A stretch of DNA of 64,000 nucleotides from Candidatus Altimarinota bacterium (GCA_028281045.1 JANQKP010000003.1:62001-126000), one strand, 5' to 3'; shown: positions 1-7,367, numbered from the stretch's first letter. The notes: a model not told the origin generated them from the sequence alone. Program-made: numbers and translations.

Positions 1-309
1 AACCATATCTTTAGCTTCTTTAAGCCCAAGACCAGTTACTTCACGAACAACTTTAATTACAGCGATCTTTTGAGATCCACCTTCTTTAAGTTCAACGTTG
101 AACTCAGATTTTTCTTCTCCACCAGCGTCACCTCCACCTGCGGCAGGAGCAGCACCAGCAACCGCTACAGGAGCAGCAGCAGAAACTCCGAATTCTTCTT
201 CCATAGCTTTCACAAGGTCAGCTAGTTCAAGAACTGAAAGTTTTTTAACGCTATCAAGAATAGCTTGTGCGTCTTTAGATAGTTTAATATCAGCTTTTTC
301 GTCAGACAT
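1..309 (-). CDS. rplL: 50S ribosomal protein L7/L12 (partial, cut by window edge)
   Basis: First 103 codons of L7/L12, the acidic stalk protein that recruits GTPase factors to the ribosome. The translation starts [19 protein letters not shown] and shows the N-terminal dimerisation helices, an Ala/Gly-rich hinge at about residues 45-65, and the start of the C-terminal domain ([20 protein letters not shown], then [10 protein letters not shown]). The ATG at 309 lies 51 bases after rplJ, the usual rplJ-rplL order. The rest of the gene lies left of the window. Regulation is probably shared with rplJ through the L10 leader. Confidence 0.95.
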   Translation of the reverse strand, partial: MSDEKADIKLSKDAQAILDSVKKLSVLELADLVKAMEEEFGVSAAAPVAVAGAAPAAGGGDAGGEEKSEFNVELKEGGSQKIAVIKVVREVTGLGLKEAKDMV

Positions 310-360
310 AATATGAATGATTAATAATTAATAAAGTAAGTAAAAAATATTTAACAAAAT

Positions 361-1176
361 TTAGGCAGCCTCTTCTCCTTCAGGAGCGTCATCAGCAGGT
401 TTTTCTTCCTCTGCAGGAGCTTCCGCTTCCTCTGCAGCAGGTTCTTCTTTCTTTTCTTCTTCAGATCCTTCGTCTGCAGCGTCATCACCAGCATTGTCAT
501 CGCTTGCAGCAGCATCGTCTCCACCAGCGCTATCATCACCTGCAGGCTCTTCAGCCGGAGCTTCGGTTTCTGCTGGAGCTTCTTCAGCTGGTTTTTCTTC
601 TTTTGGCTCTTCAGCTTTCTCTTCTGCAGCAGGTGTAGGAGCAGCTTCTTCTGCTGGAAGTGTGTCTTTGTAAGCGTTAAGTACGCGTACAAATCCTCCA
701 ACGATGTTTCCAAGAAGACCAACCGTTCCAGATAGTGGAGAGTTCATAGAACCAATAAGTTTTGCAATAAGCTCTTCTTTGCTTGGAAGTTGAGCGTACT
801 GCTTAATAACGTCTGGTCCTACTACTTTTCCGTCGATAATTCCACCTAGTAGTTTTAGGTTTTCGTTTCCTTTAGCAAATTTGTAAACAATTTGAATCCC
901 AGCCATTTCATCTTCGTATGAGAAGACAGCGGCAACAGGACCTTCCATTGCTTCTGCAGGAATATCTGTAATCTTGTTTTCTTTTGCAGCCAGTTGAATA
1001 AGAGTCTTTTTAGCCACTTTAGCTTCAGCGTCTCCTTTGCGTAGTTCCCCACGTAGATCTGAAATGCTTTTAACATCTAGACCACGGTAGTCTGCAAACA
1101 CAACGGTTTTACTGCGACCAAATTTGTCTACAAGCTCTTGTAACTGCTCTGCTTTTTTCTCTTTAGTTACTGCCAT
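361..1176 (-). CDS. rplJ: 50S ribosomal protein L10 with long acidic C-terminal tail
   Basis: L10 anchors L7/L12 dimers to 23S rRNA and forms the base of the stalk. Residues 1-173 are a normal L10 (usual family length about 165-175), including the FADYRGLDVKSISDLR segment and the helix near residue 165 that binds L7/L12. Residues about 174-271 are an extra tail made almost only of Ala, Glu, Pro, Asp and Lys, without predicted fold. It contains the heptad PAGDDSA, which also occurs in the tail of L19 in this window. The tail reads cleanly to a TAA, so it is not a frameshift. Transcription starts behind the L10-type leader at 1177-1300. Confidence 0.95.
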   Translation of the reverse strand: MAVTKEKKAEQLQELVDKFGRSKTVVFADYRGLDVKSISDLRGELRKGDAEAKVAKKTLIQLAAKENKITDIPAEAMEGPVAAVFSYEDEMAGIQIVYKFAKGNENLKLLGGIIDGKVVGPDVIKQYAQLPSKEELIAKLIGSMNSPLSGTVGLLGNIVGGFVRVLNAYKDTLPAEEAAPTPAAEEKAEEPKEEKPAEEAPAETEAPAEEPAGDDSAGGDDAAASDDNAGDDAADEGSEEEKKEEPAAEEAEAPAEEEKPADDAPEGEEAA

Positions 1177-1300
1177 TTAATTTTAGAATAAAAAATAATC
1201 TCGTGCCGACAGACATGAGATAATAGATAGAGCCCAAAAATGAGCTGTTTCTAGTTGTGTATCTCGGTTGGTCTTATAAATGCCAACTGTCTTCGACGTG
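1177..1300 (-). ncRNA. L10 leader (ribosomal protein autoregulatory mRNA leader)
   Basis: The 5' untranslated region of rplJ-rplL read on the minus strand shows the landmarks of the L10 leader family. These are GAAGACAGTTGG, an AT-rich loop containing ATAAGA, then CCAACCGAGAT, so that GTTGG pairs with CCAAC. A second small hairpin, AGCTCATTTTTGGGCT, follows, then ATCTC and CTGTC, which could pair with the earlier GAGAT and GACAG. In known cases L10(L12)4 binds this RNA and represses translation. Assignment rests on motif order and pairing seen by eye; a covariance-model search (RF00557) would settle it. Confidence 0.7.
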
Positions 1301-1304
1301 AGGT

Positions 1305-1332
1305 ATTTTAAGGATTTGAAAATAAAAGTCAA
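1305..1332 (-). promoter_or_regulatory. rplJ-rplL promoter
   Basis: Minus-strand TTGACT (1327-1332), a 16-base spacer and TAAAAT (1305-1310), placing the start of transcription just before the L10-type leader. It sits in the 184-base gap shared with divergent rluD. Confidence 0.65.
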
Positions 1333-1360
1333 ATCTTTTTTTATGTGATAAACTCTGGGG

Positions 1361-2293
1361 GTGCACCACTACACCGTATCACCAGAGGATTCTGGCAAGC
1401 GGCTAGATCAATATATAGCCGTTGTAAAACCAGACTTAACCCGTAATTTCATCCAAAAGATGATTAAAGACGGGAATGTCTTTGTGAATAATAAAAAGAT
1501 CACAAAAACCTCTACAAAAGTGAAAGAAGAAGACAAGCTTCTCGTGATGTTCCCTGCCCTAAAAGAAGTGGGCATTGAAGCCGAAGATATTCCCCTAGAT
1601 ATTCTCTTTGAAGACGATGATATTATTGTGCTTAACAAAGCTCCAGGCATGGTGATGCACCCTACAGATCATGGGGCTCACGTGAGTGGAACTATTGTAA
1701 ATGCTGTACTGCACCACGCCAAAGACAGCTTAAGTGGTATTAATGGTGAAAAACGCCCTGGAATTGTGCATCGCCTAGATAAATTCACCAGTGGCGCTGT
1801 GATTATTGCTAAAAACGATAAAGCCCATTCACATGTGGCCAAGCAAATTGAAGCTAGAACGGTAACAAAGAAATATACAACGCTGCTTAAGGGGCATTTA
1901 CAGCCTAAAGAAGGCTCTATAGAAGCCCCGCTTCTGGTGGCCCATGGGGCGCAAGAAGTGAAGGTAAGCAATTCACAAAAAGCGAAGTATGCTTTAACGC
2001 ATTACGAAGTGCAGGAATACGTGGGAGATTACAGCTTAGTAGAAGTAACTATTGTAACCGGTAGAACACATCAAATTAGAGTGCATTTTAACTCTATTGG
2101 TCACCCAGTTTGTGGTGATGAAACCTACGGAAACGACAAAGTGAATGCAGCCCTCAAAGAAAAAGGACTAAACCGGCAGTTTCTACATGCGGCTTACCTA
2201 GAATTTAAGCATCCGACTACCGAAAAAACGATAAAAATAAAGGCACCACTTCCTAAAGATCTGAAGGATGTGGTCAAAGCTCTAAAAGGGTAA
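1361..2293 (+). CDS. rluD: RluA/RluD-family 23S rRNA pseudouridine synthase
   Basis: Converts uridines in 23S rRNA (RluD class: the helix 69 loop) to pseudouridine. The N-terminal S4 RNA-binding domain covers about residues 1-60 (GKRLDQYIAV and an FVNNKKITK segment). The catalytic domain contains the family motif HRLDKFTSG at about residues 136-144, whose Asp is the nucleophile, and the later GRTHQIRVHF motif. At 310 residues it has the usual length. The start is GTG at 1361, directly in front of the S4 domain, with no clear ribosome binding site and a probable -10 only a few bases upstream, so the mRNA may be nearly leaderless. Whether it is RluD, RluC or another paralogue cannot be told from motifs alone. 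Confidence 0.88.
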   Translation: MHHYTVSPEDSGKRLDQYIAVVKPDLTRNFIQKMIKDGNVFVNNKKITKTSTKVKEEDKLLVMFPALKEVGIEAEDIPLDILFEDDDIIVLNKAPGMVMHPTDHGAHVSGTIVNAVLHHAKDSLSGINGEKRPGIVHRLDKFTSGAVIIAKNDKAHSHVAKQIEARTVTKKYTTLLKGHLQPKEGSIEAPLLVAHGAQEVKVSNSQKAKYALTHYEVQEYVGDYSLVEVTIVTGRTHQIRVHFNSIGHPVCGDETYGNDKVNAALKEKGLNRQFLHAAYLEFKHPTTEKTIKIKAPLPKDLKDVVKALKG

Positions 2294-2297
2294 AGAA

Positions 2298-3104
2298 TTA
2301 TATTTTAAACTCTGCCACTATTGGCCTGTGGTCAGATCTTTTACCGTGGATCACCTTGGTATCAACGACTTCCATATTCCCTCTATAAAAAACATTATCA
2401 ACTTGCCCCATAACTAAGTCTGGGGATAAGAACCTGAAGGGCTTATAAATAGGGAAAAATGAAGGAAATGTTCTACTATCGCCCTTGGCATAATCAAAGT
2501 CTCTTAAGGCGCTAGAATGTTTTTGGTAAAACGCATAATCTCTGTTGAAATCCCCAGTAAAAATAATGTTTCTATATCTACCTCTTATTCCTTCGTAAAA
2601 AGCGTCCACTTCTTCTAGTTGCGAAAGCAATGTGCCTTGCGTGTAGGCAATGTGGAAGCCCATTAAAAATAAATCTAGGTCTTCAAAGTAGGCACCCACG
2701 GCCCCACCTCCTGTACCAGGAACACCTTCAGGAAAAGTAAAATGGGAATCAAGAACTATTTCCTCACAGCTCAACCTCGTAGCTACCACCGTTGAAACCA
2801 ATAAAGGCTTAGTGTGATGACCTGAGTGTCCCACAAGGATATTTTCAAATCCTAATCTTTTCAGCTCCTCCGAAACTGGCCCCGTTTGCAAGTCATCAAA
2901 AATCTCGTTTAAAACGACTATGTTTGGATCTTCTTCTTGAACCATTTCATAGACCTCAGAAAAGTCTGACTTCGCAGCAATCTCTTCCGGATCCTTCCTT
3001 GTGTGCACCACTCTCCAAGTTGCATTATAGGCATCAAGCACAGTATTTGCTTTAAGGCCGTAACAAGTGTTGTAAGTTAAGATTTTTGCCGAACCTCTTT
3101 CCAT
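2298..3104 (-). CDS. Endonuclease/exonuclease/phosphatase (EEP) family protein
   Basis: A 268-residue protein of the DNase I-like EEP superfamily, metal-dependent phosphodiesterases that act on nucleic acids, phosphoinositides or sphingomyelin. Motifs in order: KILTYNTCYGLKAN near the N-terminus (the metal-side Asn), VVLNEIFDDLQ (the metal-binding Glu), IIFTGDFNRDY (catalytic Asp and Asn) and the C-terminal KRSDHRPIVAEF (SDH with the catalytic His). All signature residues are present, so it should be active. There is no signal peptide, suggesting cytoplasmic action; the substrate cannot be inferred. It is a single gene with its own strong promoter containing a perfect palindrome, and it converges on rluD with four bases between the stops. 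Confidence 0.8.
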   Translation of the reverse strand: MERGSAKILTYNTCYGLKANTVLDAYNATWRVVHTRKDPEEIAAKSDFSEVYEMVQEEDPNIVVLNEIFDDLQTGPVSEELKRLGFENILVGHSGHHTKPLLVSTVVATRLSCEEIVLDSHFTFPEGVPGTGGGAVGAYFEDLDLFLMGFHIAYTQGTLLSQLEEVDAFYEGIRGRYRNIIFTGDFNRDYAFYQKHSSALRDFDYAKGDSRTFPSFFPIYKPFRFLSPDLVMGQVDNVFYRGNMEVVDTKVIHGKRSDHRPIVAEFKI

Positions 3105-3125
3105 AACTAAGTTAGTTTGAGATTT

Positions 3126-3154
3126 ATTATAAATAATTATTTATAACATGTCAA
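3126..3154 (-). promoter_or_regulatory. EEP-gene promoter with embedded 20-bp palindrome
   Basis: Consensus TTGACA (3149-3154), 17-base spacer, TATAAT (3126-3131). The spacer and -10 form a perfect palindrome at 3127-3146 (TTATAAATAA / TTATTTATAA), a likely operator. Confidence 0.75.
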
Positions 3155-3170
3155 ACGTTGCTAATATAAC

Positions 3171-3194
3171 AAAAAACCAGGACCTAGGCCCTGG
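3171..3194 (-). terminator. rplU intrinsic terminator
   Basis: Just after the rplU stop, the minus strand reads CCAGGGCC-TA-GGTCCTGG, an eight-pair stem with one G-T pair, followed by TTTTTTG. Confidence 0.8.
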
Positions 3195-3208
3195 CTTCTA
3201 AGTTCTAC

Positions 3209-3517
3209 TTATTTCACCGCAGTGATTTCAATTTCAGAGTATTGTTGGCGGTGACCCTGAGTACGTTCGTAACGTTTCTTAGGTTTCTTTTTAAACACGC
3301 GGATTTTTTCTCCTTTTCCGTGTTCTTTTATAGTGTATTCCACAGAAGAACCAGATACGTAAGGAGTTCCTACATCTGTTTTCTTATCGTCAAAGCGAGA
3401 AAGTACCTTATCTGTCTTTACTTTAGCCCCTTCTTTTTCAGAAAGCTTTTGTACTTGGATAACGTCTCCTTTTTGTACTTTGTACTGGTGTCCAGAGATT
3501 TCTACAATTGCGTGCAT
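3209..3517 (-). CDS. rplU: 50S ribosomal protein L21
   Basis: 102-residue L21, a structural protein that binds 23S rRNA domain II near L20. It starts MHAIVEISGHQYKVQKGDVI, matching the conserved L21 N-terminus, and ends with a basic stretch (KKKPKKRYERTQGHRQQYSEIEI), close to the standard length of about 103. Unlike L10 and L19 in this window it has no acidic tail. rpmA (L27), the common downstream partner, is not here; the gene ends in its own terminator and is transcribed alone from a promoter overlapping the end of the csaB-like gene. Confidence 0.95.
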   Translation of the reverse strand: MHAIVEISGHQYKVQKGDVIQVQKLSEKEGAKVKTDKVLSRFDDKKTDVGTPYVSGSSVEYTIKEHGKGEKIRVFKKKPKKRYERTQGHRQQYSEIEITAVK

Positions 3518-3545
3518 AATAGTCGTTTAAAATTAATGCTTAGAG

Positions 3546-3574
3546 ACTTTACCTAAAAAGCTAGATGTCGTCAA
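3546..3574 (-). promoter_or_regulatory. rplU promoter overlapping the end of the csaB-like gene
   Basis: TTGACG (3569-3574), 17-base spacer, TAAAGT (3546-3551) on the minus strand. The TGA inside the -35 is the stop codon of the upstream gene, one of only two TGA stops in the window. Confidence 0.6.
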
Positions 3575-4647
3575 ATGTTTTTTAAAAAGATTTCTAGCTG
3601 CGTTTCATTTATGTGAGCCAGCTCCTTGAGCTGCTCTAGCCTACGCTTCTCCGAATTTTTCATATTGTTGTAGTCTACCGAGATCGTTACCAACATGTCT
3701 TGAAGCTGCTCTAGGCTTATATTTTCCACCGGTAAAACGTATTTTTCTAGTGGAGAATCTACAAAGAGGCCATCTACCTTGGGGCTATAGCTAATAGGAA
3801 GCGCTGGAGTATTGGTCATAAGCGCTGCGATGAGGAAATGGTAGCGCATTCCGATGGCAAATTCGGTTTCATTCATCGCGGAAAGCAGCTGATTGAAATT
3901 CTCTGGGATGAGAATTTCACCCCCAATCACCTCTGCAATTTGGTCTAAAATTTTATGATCATGCTCTTTGATTTGCTGCATGACCACAAATTTAAATTTA
4001 GCGCCTTTCTCTTCTTTAAGTTTTAGTAAAAAATTCGTAAATACCTCAATAGTATTTACGTCATTTTTAAGCCAAGGTCGCAGTGAAATAAGGTAAGTAC
4101 CTTTTTTACGTTCTACTTCGTGAGGCACCTCCATAGAAAATACCGGATCTGTCCCCACTTCGATCTTATTATGGTCTATCCCAAGATCGAGTAATGTTTG
4201 CAGCGATTCTGAGTCTCGCACTGTGATCTTAGAAGCATAATTGAACGCATTTCTAGCCAGTTTTCGCCCTATTTTAGTACGAAGTGGGCCAACACCTGCA
4301 CCATAGATAAATAGAGGCTTTTTGGCCTTTTTTACATGTCTTAGCTGCCAGGCCCACAGAAAGCAGGCATACAGGTAATTATCCTGAAACAGGCCTCCAC
4401 CACCAAGCACTACAGCATCTACGCTTTTAAGGGCCTTTTTTGACTTTCTAAAGCCGTTTTTAAGCAGTGATCTAAAGCCTAATGGGAATAAGGGCGCCGT
4501 TTCTACATTAAGCTGAGCATGAACATCTTTGTGGCTTGCTGAAAGCACGATAAAGTCGTGCTCTTTGTGCGTTTCTAAAATACTTTCTAAAATAGCATCA
4601 TCTCCCACATTGGTGGCCCCGTAGTTTCCGATCAGTGCAATTTTCAT
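3571..4647 (-). CDS. csaB: Polysaccharide pyruvyl transferase family protein (CsaB-like)
   Basis: A 358-residue member of the family that transfers pyruvate from phosphoenolpyruvate to cell-surface glycans. In Gram-positive bacteria CsaB pyruvylates the wall polymer that anchors S-layer proteins. Evidence: N-terminal KIALIGNYGATNVGDDAILE, then VVLGGGGLFQDNYLYACFLW (the Gly-rich motif with GGLFQD) and, near the C-terminus, GMRYHFLIAALMTNTPALPI, all typical of CsaB. No signal peptide or membrane segment, as expected for a cytoplasmic or membrane-associated enzyme. It ends in TGA; read-through would add only six codons before a TAG. A role in S-layer attachment is inference. Confidence 0.8.
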   Translation of the reverse strand: MKIALIGNYGATNVGDDAILESILETHKEHDFIVLSASHKDVHAQLNVETAPLFPLGFRSLLKNGFRKSKKALKSVDAVVLGGGGLFQDNYLYACFLWAWQLRHVKKAKKPLFIYGAGVGPLRTKIGRKLARNAFNYASKITVRDSESLQTLLDLGIDHNKIEVGTDPVFSMEVPHEVERKKGTYLISLRPWLKNDVNTIEVFTNFLLKLKEEKGAKFKFVVMQQIKEHDHKILDQIAEVIGGEILIPENFNQLLSAMNETEFAIGMRYHFLIAALMTNTPALPISYSPKVDGLFVDSPLEKYVLPVENISLEQLQDMLVTISVDYNNMKNSEKRRLEQLKELAHINETQLEIFLKNI

Positions 4648-4670
4648 AGGGATACTGTACCCAAAATTAA

Positions 4671-4700
4671 AGAAAATAAAAAGCCCGCCGAGGCGAGCTT
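4671..4700 (-). terminator. rplS intrinsic terminator
   Basis: Minus strand AGCTCGCC-TC-GGCGGGCT, an eight-pair stem with one G-T pair flanked by AA/TT, followed by TTTTTATTTTC. It lies between rplS and the csaB-like gene. Confidence 0.8.
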
Positions 4701-4716
4701 TCTAATGACAATTTGA

Positions 4717-5424
4717 TTATTCAGCCGACTCCTCTTTCTTTTCTTCCTCTTCGGCAGGAGCATCTTCAGCTTTCGCTTCTTCTGCAGGTGCCTCTTCGGC
4801 TGGTTTTTCTTCTTCCTTAGCTTCTTCAGCTGGAGCTTCACCTTGAGCAGCGTCATCTCCTTGAGCTGAATCGTCTTGAGCAGCACTGTCATCTCCTGCA
4901 GGTTCTGCTGGAGTTTCAGCTGGTGCTTCTGCTTCTGGAGCAGCCGCTTCAGTGTTTTCTTCCGCTGGAGCTTCTCCGTTTGCCTCTGCCTCTGCTGCTT
5001 TAGCTTTTTCTTCTGCTTTAACCGCTTCGTCGATCATGGCTTGCATCTTCGCTTCTTCTTCAGCACGTTCTTTATCTGTAACGTGTTGCTCACGAAGACG
5101 AGCAGACTTACCAAAGCGCTCACGCATGTAGTAAAGCTTAGAGCGACGTACTTTCGCTTTTTTCTTAACTTCTACCTTAGTTAGGTTTGGTGAATTGATT
5201 GGGAAAACTTTTTCTACTCCAATCCCTTCAACAACTTTACGTACAGTAAAAGTCTTCTCAGTACCTGATCCATGACCTACTTTAATCACAAGTCCTTCAA
5301 AAACTTGAGTTCTTTCTTTTCCACCCTCTTGGATTCTTTGGTGTACACGTACAGTGTAACCCGGTTTAATCTCAGGAACAGGCTTAAGGAATTTCTTTTG
5401 TACTTCGCGGATTAATGCTTGCAT
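4717..5424 (-). CDS. rplS: 50S ribosomal protein L19 with long acidic C-terminal tail
   Basis: L19 sits at the 30S-50S interface. Residues 1-117 are a complete L19 (usual length about 115-120), with [40 protein letters not shown] and the basic [20 protein letters not shown] end. Residues about 118-235 are an added tail: first a charged helix-like stretch ([20 protein letters not shown]), then Ala/Glu/Pro/Asp low complexity with PAGDDSA, the same heptad as in the L10 tail. The tail doubles the protein's length and reads in frame to TAA. The gene has its own promoter and terminator. Confidence 0.95.
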   Translation of the reverse strand: MQALIREVQKKFLKPVPEIKPGYTVRVHQRIQEGGKERTQVFEGLVIKVGHGSGTEKTFTVRKVVEGIGVEKVFPINSPNLTKVEVKKKAKVRRSKLYYMRERFGKSARLREQHVTDKERAEEEAKMQAMIDEAVKAEEKAKAAEAEANGEAPAEENTEAAAPEAEAPAETPAEPAGDDSAAQDDSAQGDDAAQGEAPAEEAKEEEKPAEEAPAEEAKAEDAPAEEEEKKEESAE

Positions 5425-5452
5425 TTTACTACGGTTAATTTAAAGCTTAAGT

Positions 5453-5481
5453 AATTTAATGATCTTTTCTAAATATTGCAA
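5453..5481 (-). promoter_or_regulatory. rplS promoter
   Basis: TTGCAA (5476-5481), 17-base spacer, TAAATT (5453-5458), about 30 bases before the ATG of rplS. Confidence 0.5.
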
Positions 5482-5484
5482 GGG

Positions 5485-5515
5485 AATTTTTAAAAGATCC
5501 CGCAAGGCGGGATCT
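5485..5515 (-). terminator. Terminator of the HTH-nucleotidyltransferase gene
   Basis: Minus strand AGATCCCGC-CTT-GCGGGATCT, a perfect nine-pair stem, followed by TTTTAAAAATT; it begins 11 bases after the gene's stop. Confidence 0.85.
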
Positions 5516-5525
5516 AGTCATTCTC

Positions 5526-6095
5526 TTACTTGATGCTCTCGATTTCTTTCTTGAGCTTGTTCACCACCATCACAGAGTCTTCATCTAGAACAATATCGTG
5601 GATGAATTTATCTTTCATCTCCATGCGGTACAGGAAGTCTTTCTTAGTGATAATGCTGAACTTAATGTCGCTAGAAATCTTAGAGGCATTGATAGCAGAT
5701 TCTACTTTTTTCTTATCCACGTCTCCGATCATAAGTAGATCTACTTCAGCTTCTTTTCCAGCAAAAGATCCATTAAGCAGCAGAAGCTCTACGTTATCGA
5801 GCTTCGAAAGCTGCTTAATGAGTTTATCATCATTATTATTCGCTTTGAGCACCATATTGCGCAGGTCTTCAAAGAGAATGAATTCTTTATTCGTGTAGTA
5901 GTATTTCTTGCGATTTTTCACCTTGCTTTTAAGAAGCCCCACCTTCTTCAGGTTATCTAGCTCTCTACGAATAGAGTTGATTTGTTCATCTAGTCTGCGG
6001 GTTAGCTCACGAATGAAGAACTCTTCATCTGGGTTTAGCAGGAAGGTTGTTAATAGTTTAACGCGAGCTTTAGAACTGAATAATGCTTTAAGCAT
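5526..6095 (-). CDS. Winged-helix regulator with nucleotidyltransferase-like domain
   Basis: 189 residues. The N-terminal half is a winged helix (KARVKLLTTFLLNP, FFIRELTRRLDEQINSIRRELDNLKKVGLLKS and the wing KNRKKYYYTNKEF), like ArsR-type repressors. The second half resembles a minimal nucleotidyltransferase (LLLNGSFAGKEAEVDLLMIGDV), with the GS motif and the D of EVDLL seen in MNT/KNT-fold proteins. Such two-domain proteins occur in archaea and CPR and are usually annotated as transcriptional regulators. A single gene with its own promoter, a roughly 90-base leader and a terminator; a hairpin in the leader may be its own operator, which is inference. DNA target unknown. Confidence 0.65.
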   Translation of the reverse strand: MLKALFSSKARVKLLTTFLLNPDEEFFIRELTRRLDEQINSIRRELDNLKKVGLLKSKVKNRKKYYYTNKEFILFEDLRNMVLKANNNDDKLIKQLSKLDNVELLLLNGSFAGKEAEVDLLMIGDVDKKKVESAINASKISSDIKFSIITKKDFLYRMEMKDKFIHDIVLDEDSVMVVNKLKKEIESIK

Positions 6096-6111
6096 GGAAA
6101 TTAAAATATAA

Positions 6112-6140
6112 GGTAAAACGGTTTTGCGGGGGTTTTTACC
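6112..6140 (-). promoter_or_regulatory. Inverted repeat in the leader of the HTH-nucleotidyltransferase gene
   Basis: GGTAAAA (6112-6118) and TTTTACC (6134-6140) form a seven-pair inverted repeat ending 16 bases before the ATG. It may be an operator or an mRNA hairpin that limits translation. Confidence 0.35.
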
Positions 6141-6191
6141 TTTTTGTTTTCGCGGAGCCGAAAAAAATGGCTGCGCTTTTTGTGCACATAA

Positions 6192-6220
6192 TTTATACAG
6201 ACTTCGATTTTCCTTTGCAA
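6192..6220 (-). promoter_or_regulatory. Promoter of the HTH-nucleotidyltransferase gene
   Basis: TTGCAA (6215-6220), 17-base spacer, TATAAA (6192-6197). The rest of the 269-base gap 6096-6364 holds the leader, the palindrome at 6259 and AT-rich sequence, with no convincing gene. Confidence 0.5.
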
Positions 6221-6258
6221 GTATTTTCTGGTCAATATTTTTTTAAGCAAAAGAAAAA

Positions 6259-6274
6259 TGGCTTATTTAAGCCA
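6259..6274. repeat. Dispersed palindrome TGGCTTATTTAAGCCA, copy 1
   Basis: Sixteen-base inverted repeat with exact copies at 26379 and 38470 and variants at 32823 and 44682. As RNA it would form a stem of six to seven pairs with a tetraloop. Confidence 0.7.
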
Positions 6275-6364
6275 AAATCTATAATTGACAAAACAATTGA
6301 ATTATTTCTTAATAAAATCCAACTTTTTTGTACATGGGCAAGTTTTGTGTTCTAAAAACAAAGC

Positions 6365-6634
6365 TTATCCTTCACTTGAATCTGAACTATCCCCTGTATC
6401 TGCAGGAGTATCATCCATGTCTTCATCCATTTCGTCTCCTTTAGGAGCTTTCCACCAAAGTACTCCAAGCCCACCAGCTACAGCCCCAAGAGCAGCCACT
6501 TGTAAAAGGACAAGTACTGGAGAAGCCTGAGAAGCAAATAGGTACCAAGTACAAACTGCGCCAAACTGAGCCACCGCAGCAACGATAATTAATCCAATAA
6601 CCAGAACGAGAAGAGATAGATATACTTTTTTCAT
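6365..6634 (-). CDS. Small two-helix membrane protein with acidic tail
   Basis: 89 residues, family not recognised. Two hydrophobic segments (about residues 4-27, YLSLLVLVIGLIIVAAVAQF, and 36-60, containing VLVLLQVAALGAVAGG) are separated by a short loop with a Cys and a Trp. A roughly 28-residue tail rich in Asp, Glu and Ser follows. This layout resembles LapA-like small membrane proteins, but no motif proves it. Positive charge at the N-terminus suggests both ends are cytoplasmic. It is divergent from the YggS-type gene, with 54 bases between start codons. Confidence 0.6.
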   Translation of the reverse strand: MKKVYLSLLVLVIGLIIVAAVAQFGAVCTWYLFASQASPVLVLLQVAALGAVAGGLGVLWWKAPKGDEMDEDMDDTPADTGDSSDSSEG

Positions 6635-6688
6635 TTTTTGTTTCTTTTAATTGCAGTACAATTTTAGCACATAACGTTCATTTGTGGA

Positions 6689-7300
6689 ATGACAAACGTG
6701 AAGCCTATATTACAGGAGTTAAGTGAGGTCACCTTGGTGGCTGTGACTAAGAATCACACGGTGGATGAAATAAATCCCCTACTTGAAGCTGGAGTTAAAC
6801 ATATAGGCGAAAACAGGTGGCAAGAGGCGAGCGAAAAAATAGATGAAATTCCGGAGGAAATCACCAAGCATTTCATTGGGAAGTTGCAAACCAATAAGGT
6901 GAAATTTGTGGTGCCTAAATTTGATGTAATCCAAAGTGTAGATAGCTTTAAGCTAGCAATTAAAATCGATCATGAGGCTGAAAAAATAGGTAAAAAAATG
7001 CCTATTTTCATTCAGGTGAATATTTCTGAAGAACCTCAGAAATCTGGCGTTTTACCCGAGAATCTGGAAGCCCTTATTGCGGAAGTAGATACTTTAGATC
7101 ATCTGGAGCTTCAGGGACTTATGGCCATTGTGATGAATACAGAAGACCCTGAAGAGCGCAGAGATTACTTCAGAAAAATGAAGGAATTACAGGTGAAACA
7201 TGGCCTAAAAGAGCTTTCCATGGGCATGAGCGACGACTATAAAATAGCCATTGAAGAAGGCGCTACCATGGTGCGTATTGGAAGCCTTCTTTTCCAGTAG
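6689..7300 (+). CDS. YggS/PROSC-family pyridoxal-phosphate homeostasis protein
   Basis: A 203-residue PLP-binding TIM-barrel protein of the YggS family, thought to buffer free pyridoxal 5'-phosphate and keep vitamin B6 and amino-acid pools in balance. Signature segments: VTLVAVTKNHTVDEINPLLEAG (the Lys carries PLP), HIGENRWQEA, KHFIGKLQTNKVKFVV and the C-terminal SMGMSDDYKIAIEEGATMVRIGS phosphate-binding part. It is somewhat shorter than the usual 220-235 because the N-terminal helix before the first strand is reduced. pdxS, the PLP synthase subunit, lies about 50 kb away in this window. Monocistronic; no clear ribosome binding site. Confidence 0.88.
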   Translation: MTNVKPILQELSEVTLVAVTKNHTVDEINPLLEAGVKHIGENRWQEASEKIDEIPEEITKHFIGKLQTNKVKFVVPKFDVIQSVDSFKLAIKIDHEAEKIGKKMPIFIQVNISEEPQKSGVLPENLEALIAEVDTLDHLELQGLMAIVMNTEDPEERRDYFRKMKELQVKHGLKELSMGMSDDYKIAIEEGATMVRIGSLLFQ

Positions 7301-7320
7301 AAAAACAGGTGAGAATAACA

Positions 7321-7349
7321 TTGACAATATTTATCTAATATTGTAAAAT
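7321..7349 (+). promoter_or_regulatory. Promoter with ACAATAT-N7-ATATTGT operator-like repeat
   Basis: TTGACA (7321-7326), 17-base spacer, TAAAAT (7344-7349). The perfect inverted repeat ACAATAT-N7-ATATTGT (7324-7344) covers the end of the -35 and the spacer. The same repeat at the same position occurs in the promoter at 36783-36811. Confidence 0.75.
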
Positions 7350-7367
7350 AATAAACCTATTTAATCT

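Noticed and set aside
361-722. Lys/Leu-rich open frames opposite or shifted within the acidic tails of L10 and L19
   Set aside because: They arise from GAA/GCA-rich codons read out of frame, have no start context, and the L10/L19 frames are the conserved ones.
1600-1971. Ser/Ile-rich minus-strand frames within rluD
   Set aside because: Shadows of the conserved pseudouridine synthase frame, with no homology features or regulatory signals.
6167-6355. 62-codon plus-strand frame in the 6096-6364 gap
   Set aside because: Low-complexity Phe/Lys-rich translation, no promoter or ribosome site, and it overlaps the palindrome and the promoter of the minus-strand gene.
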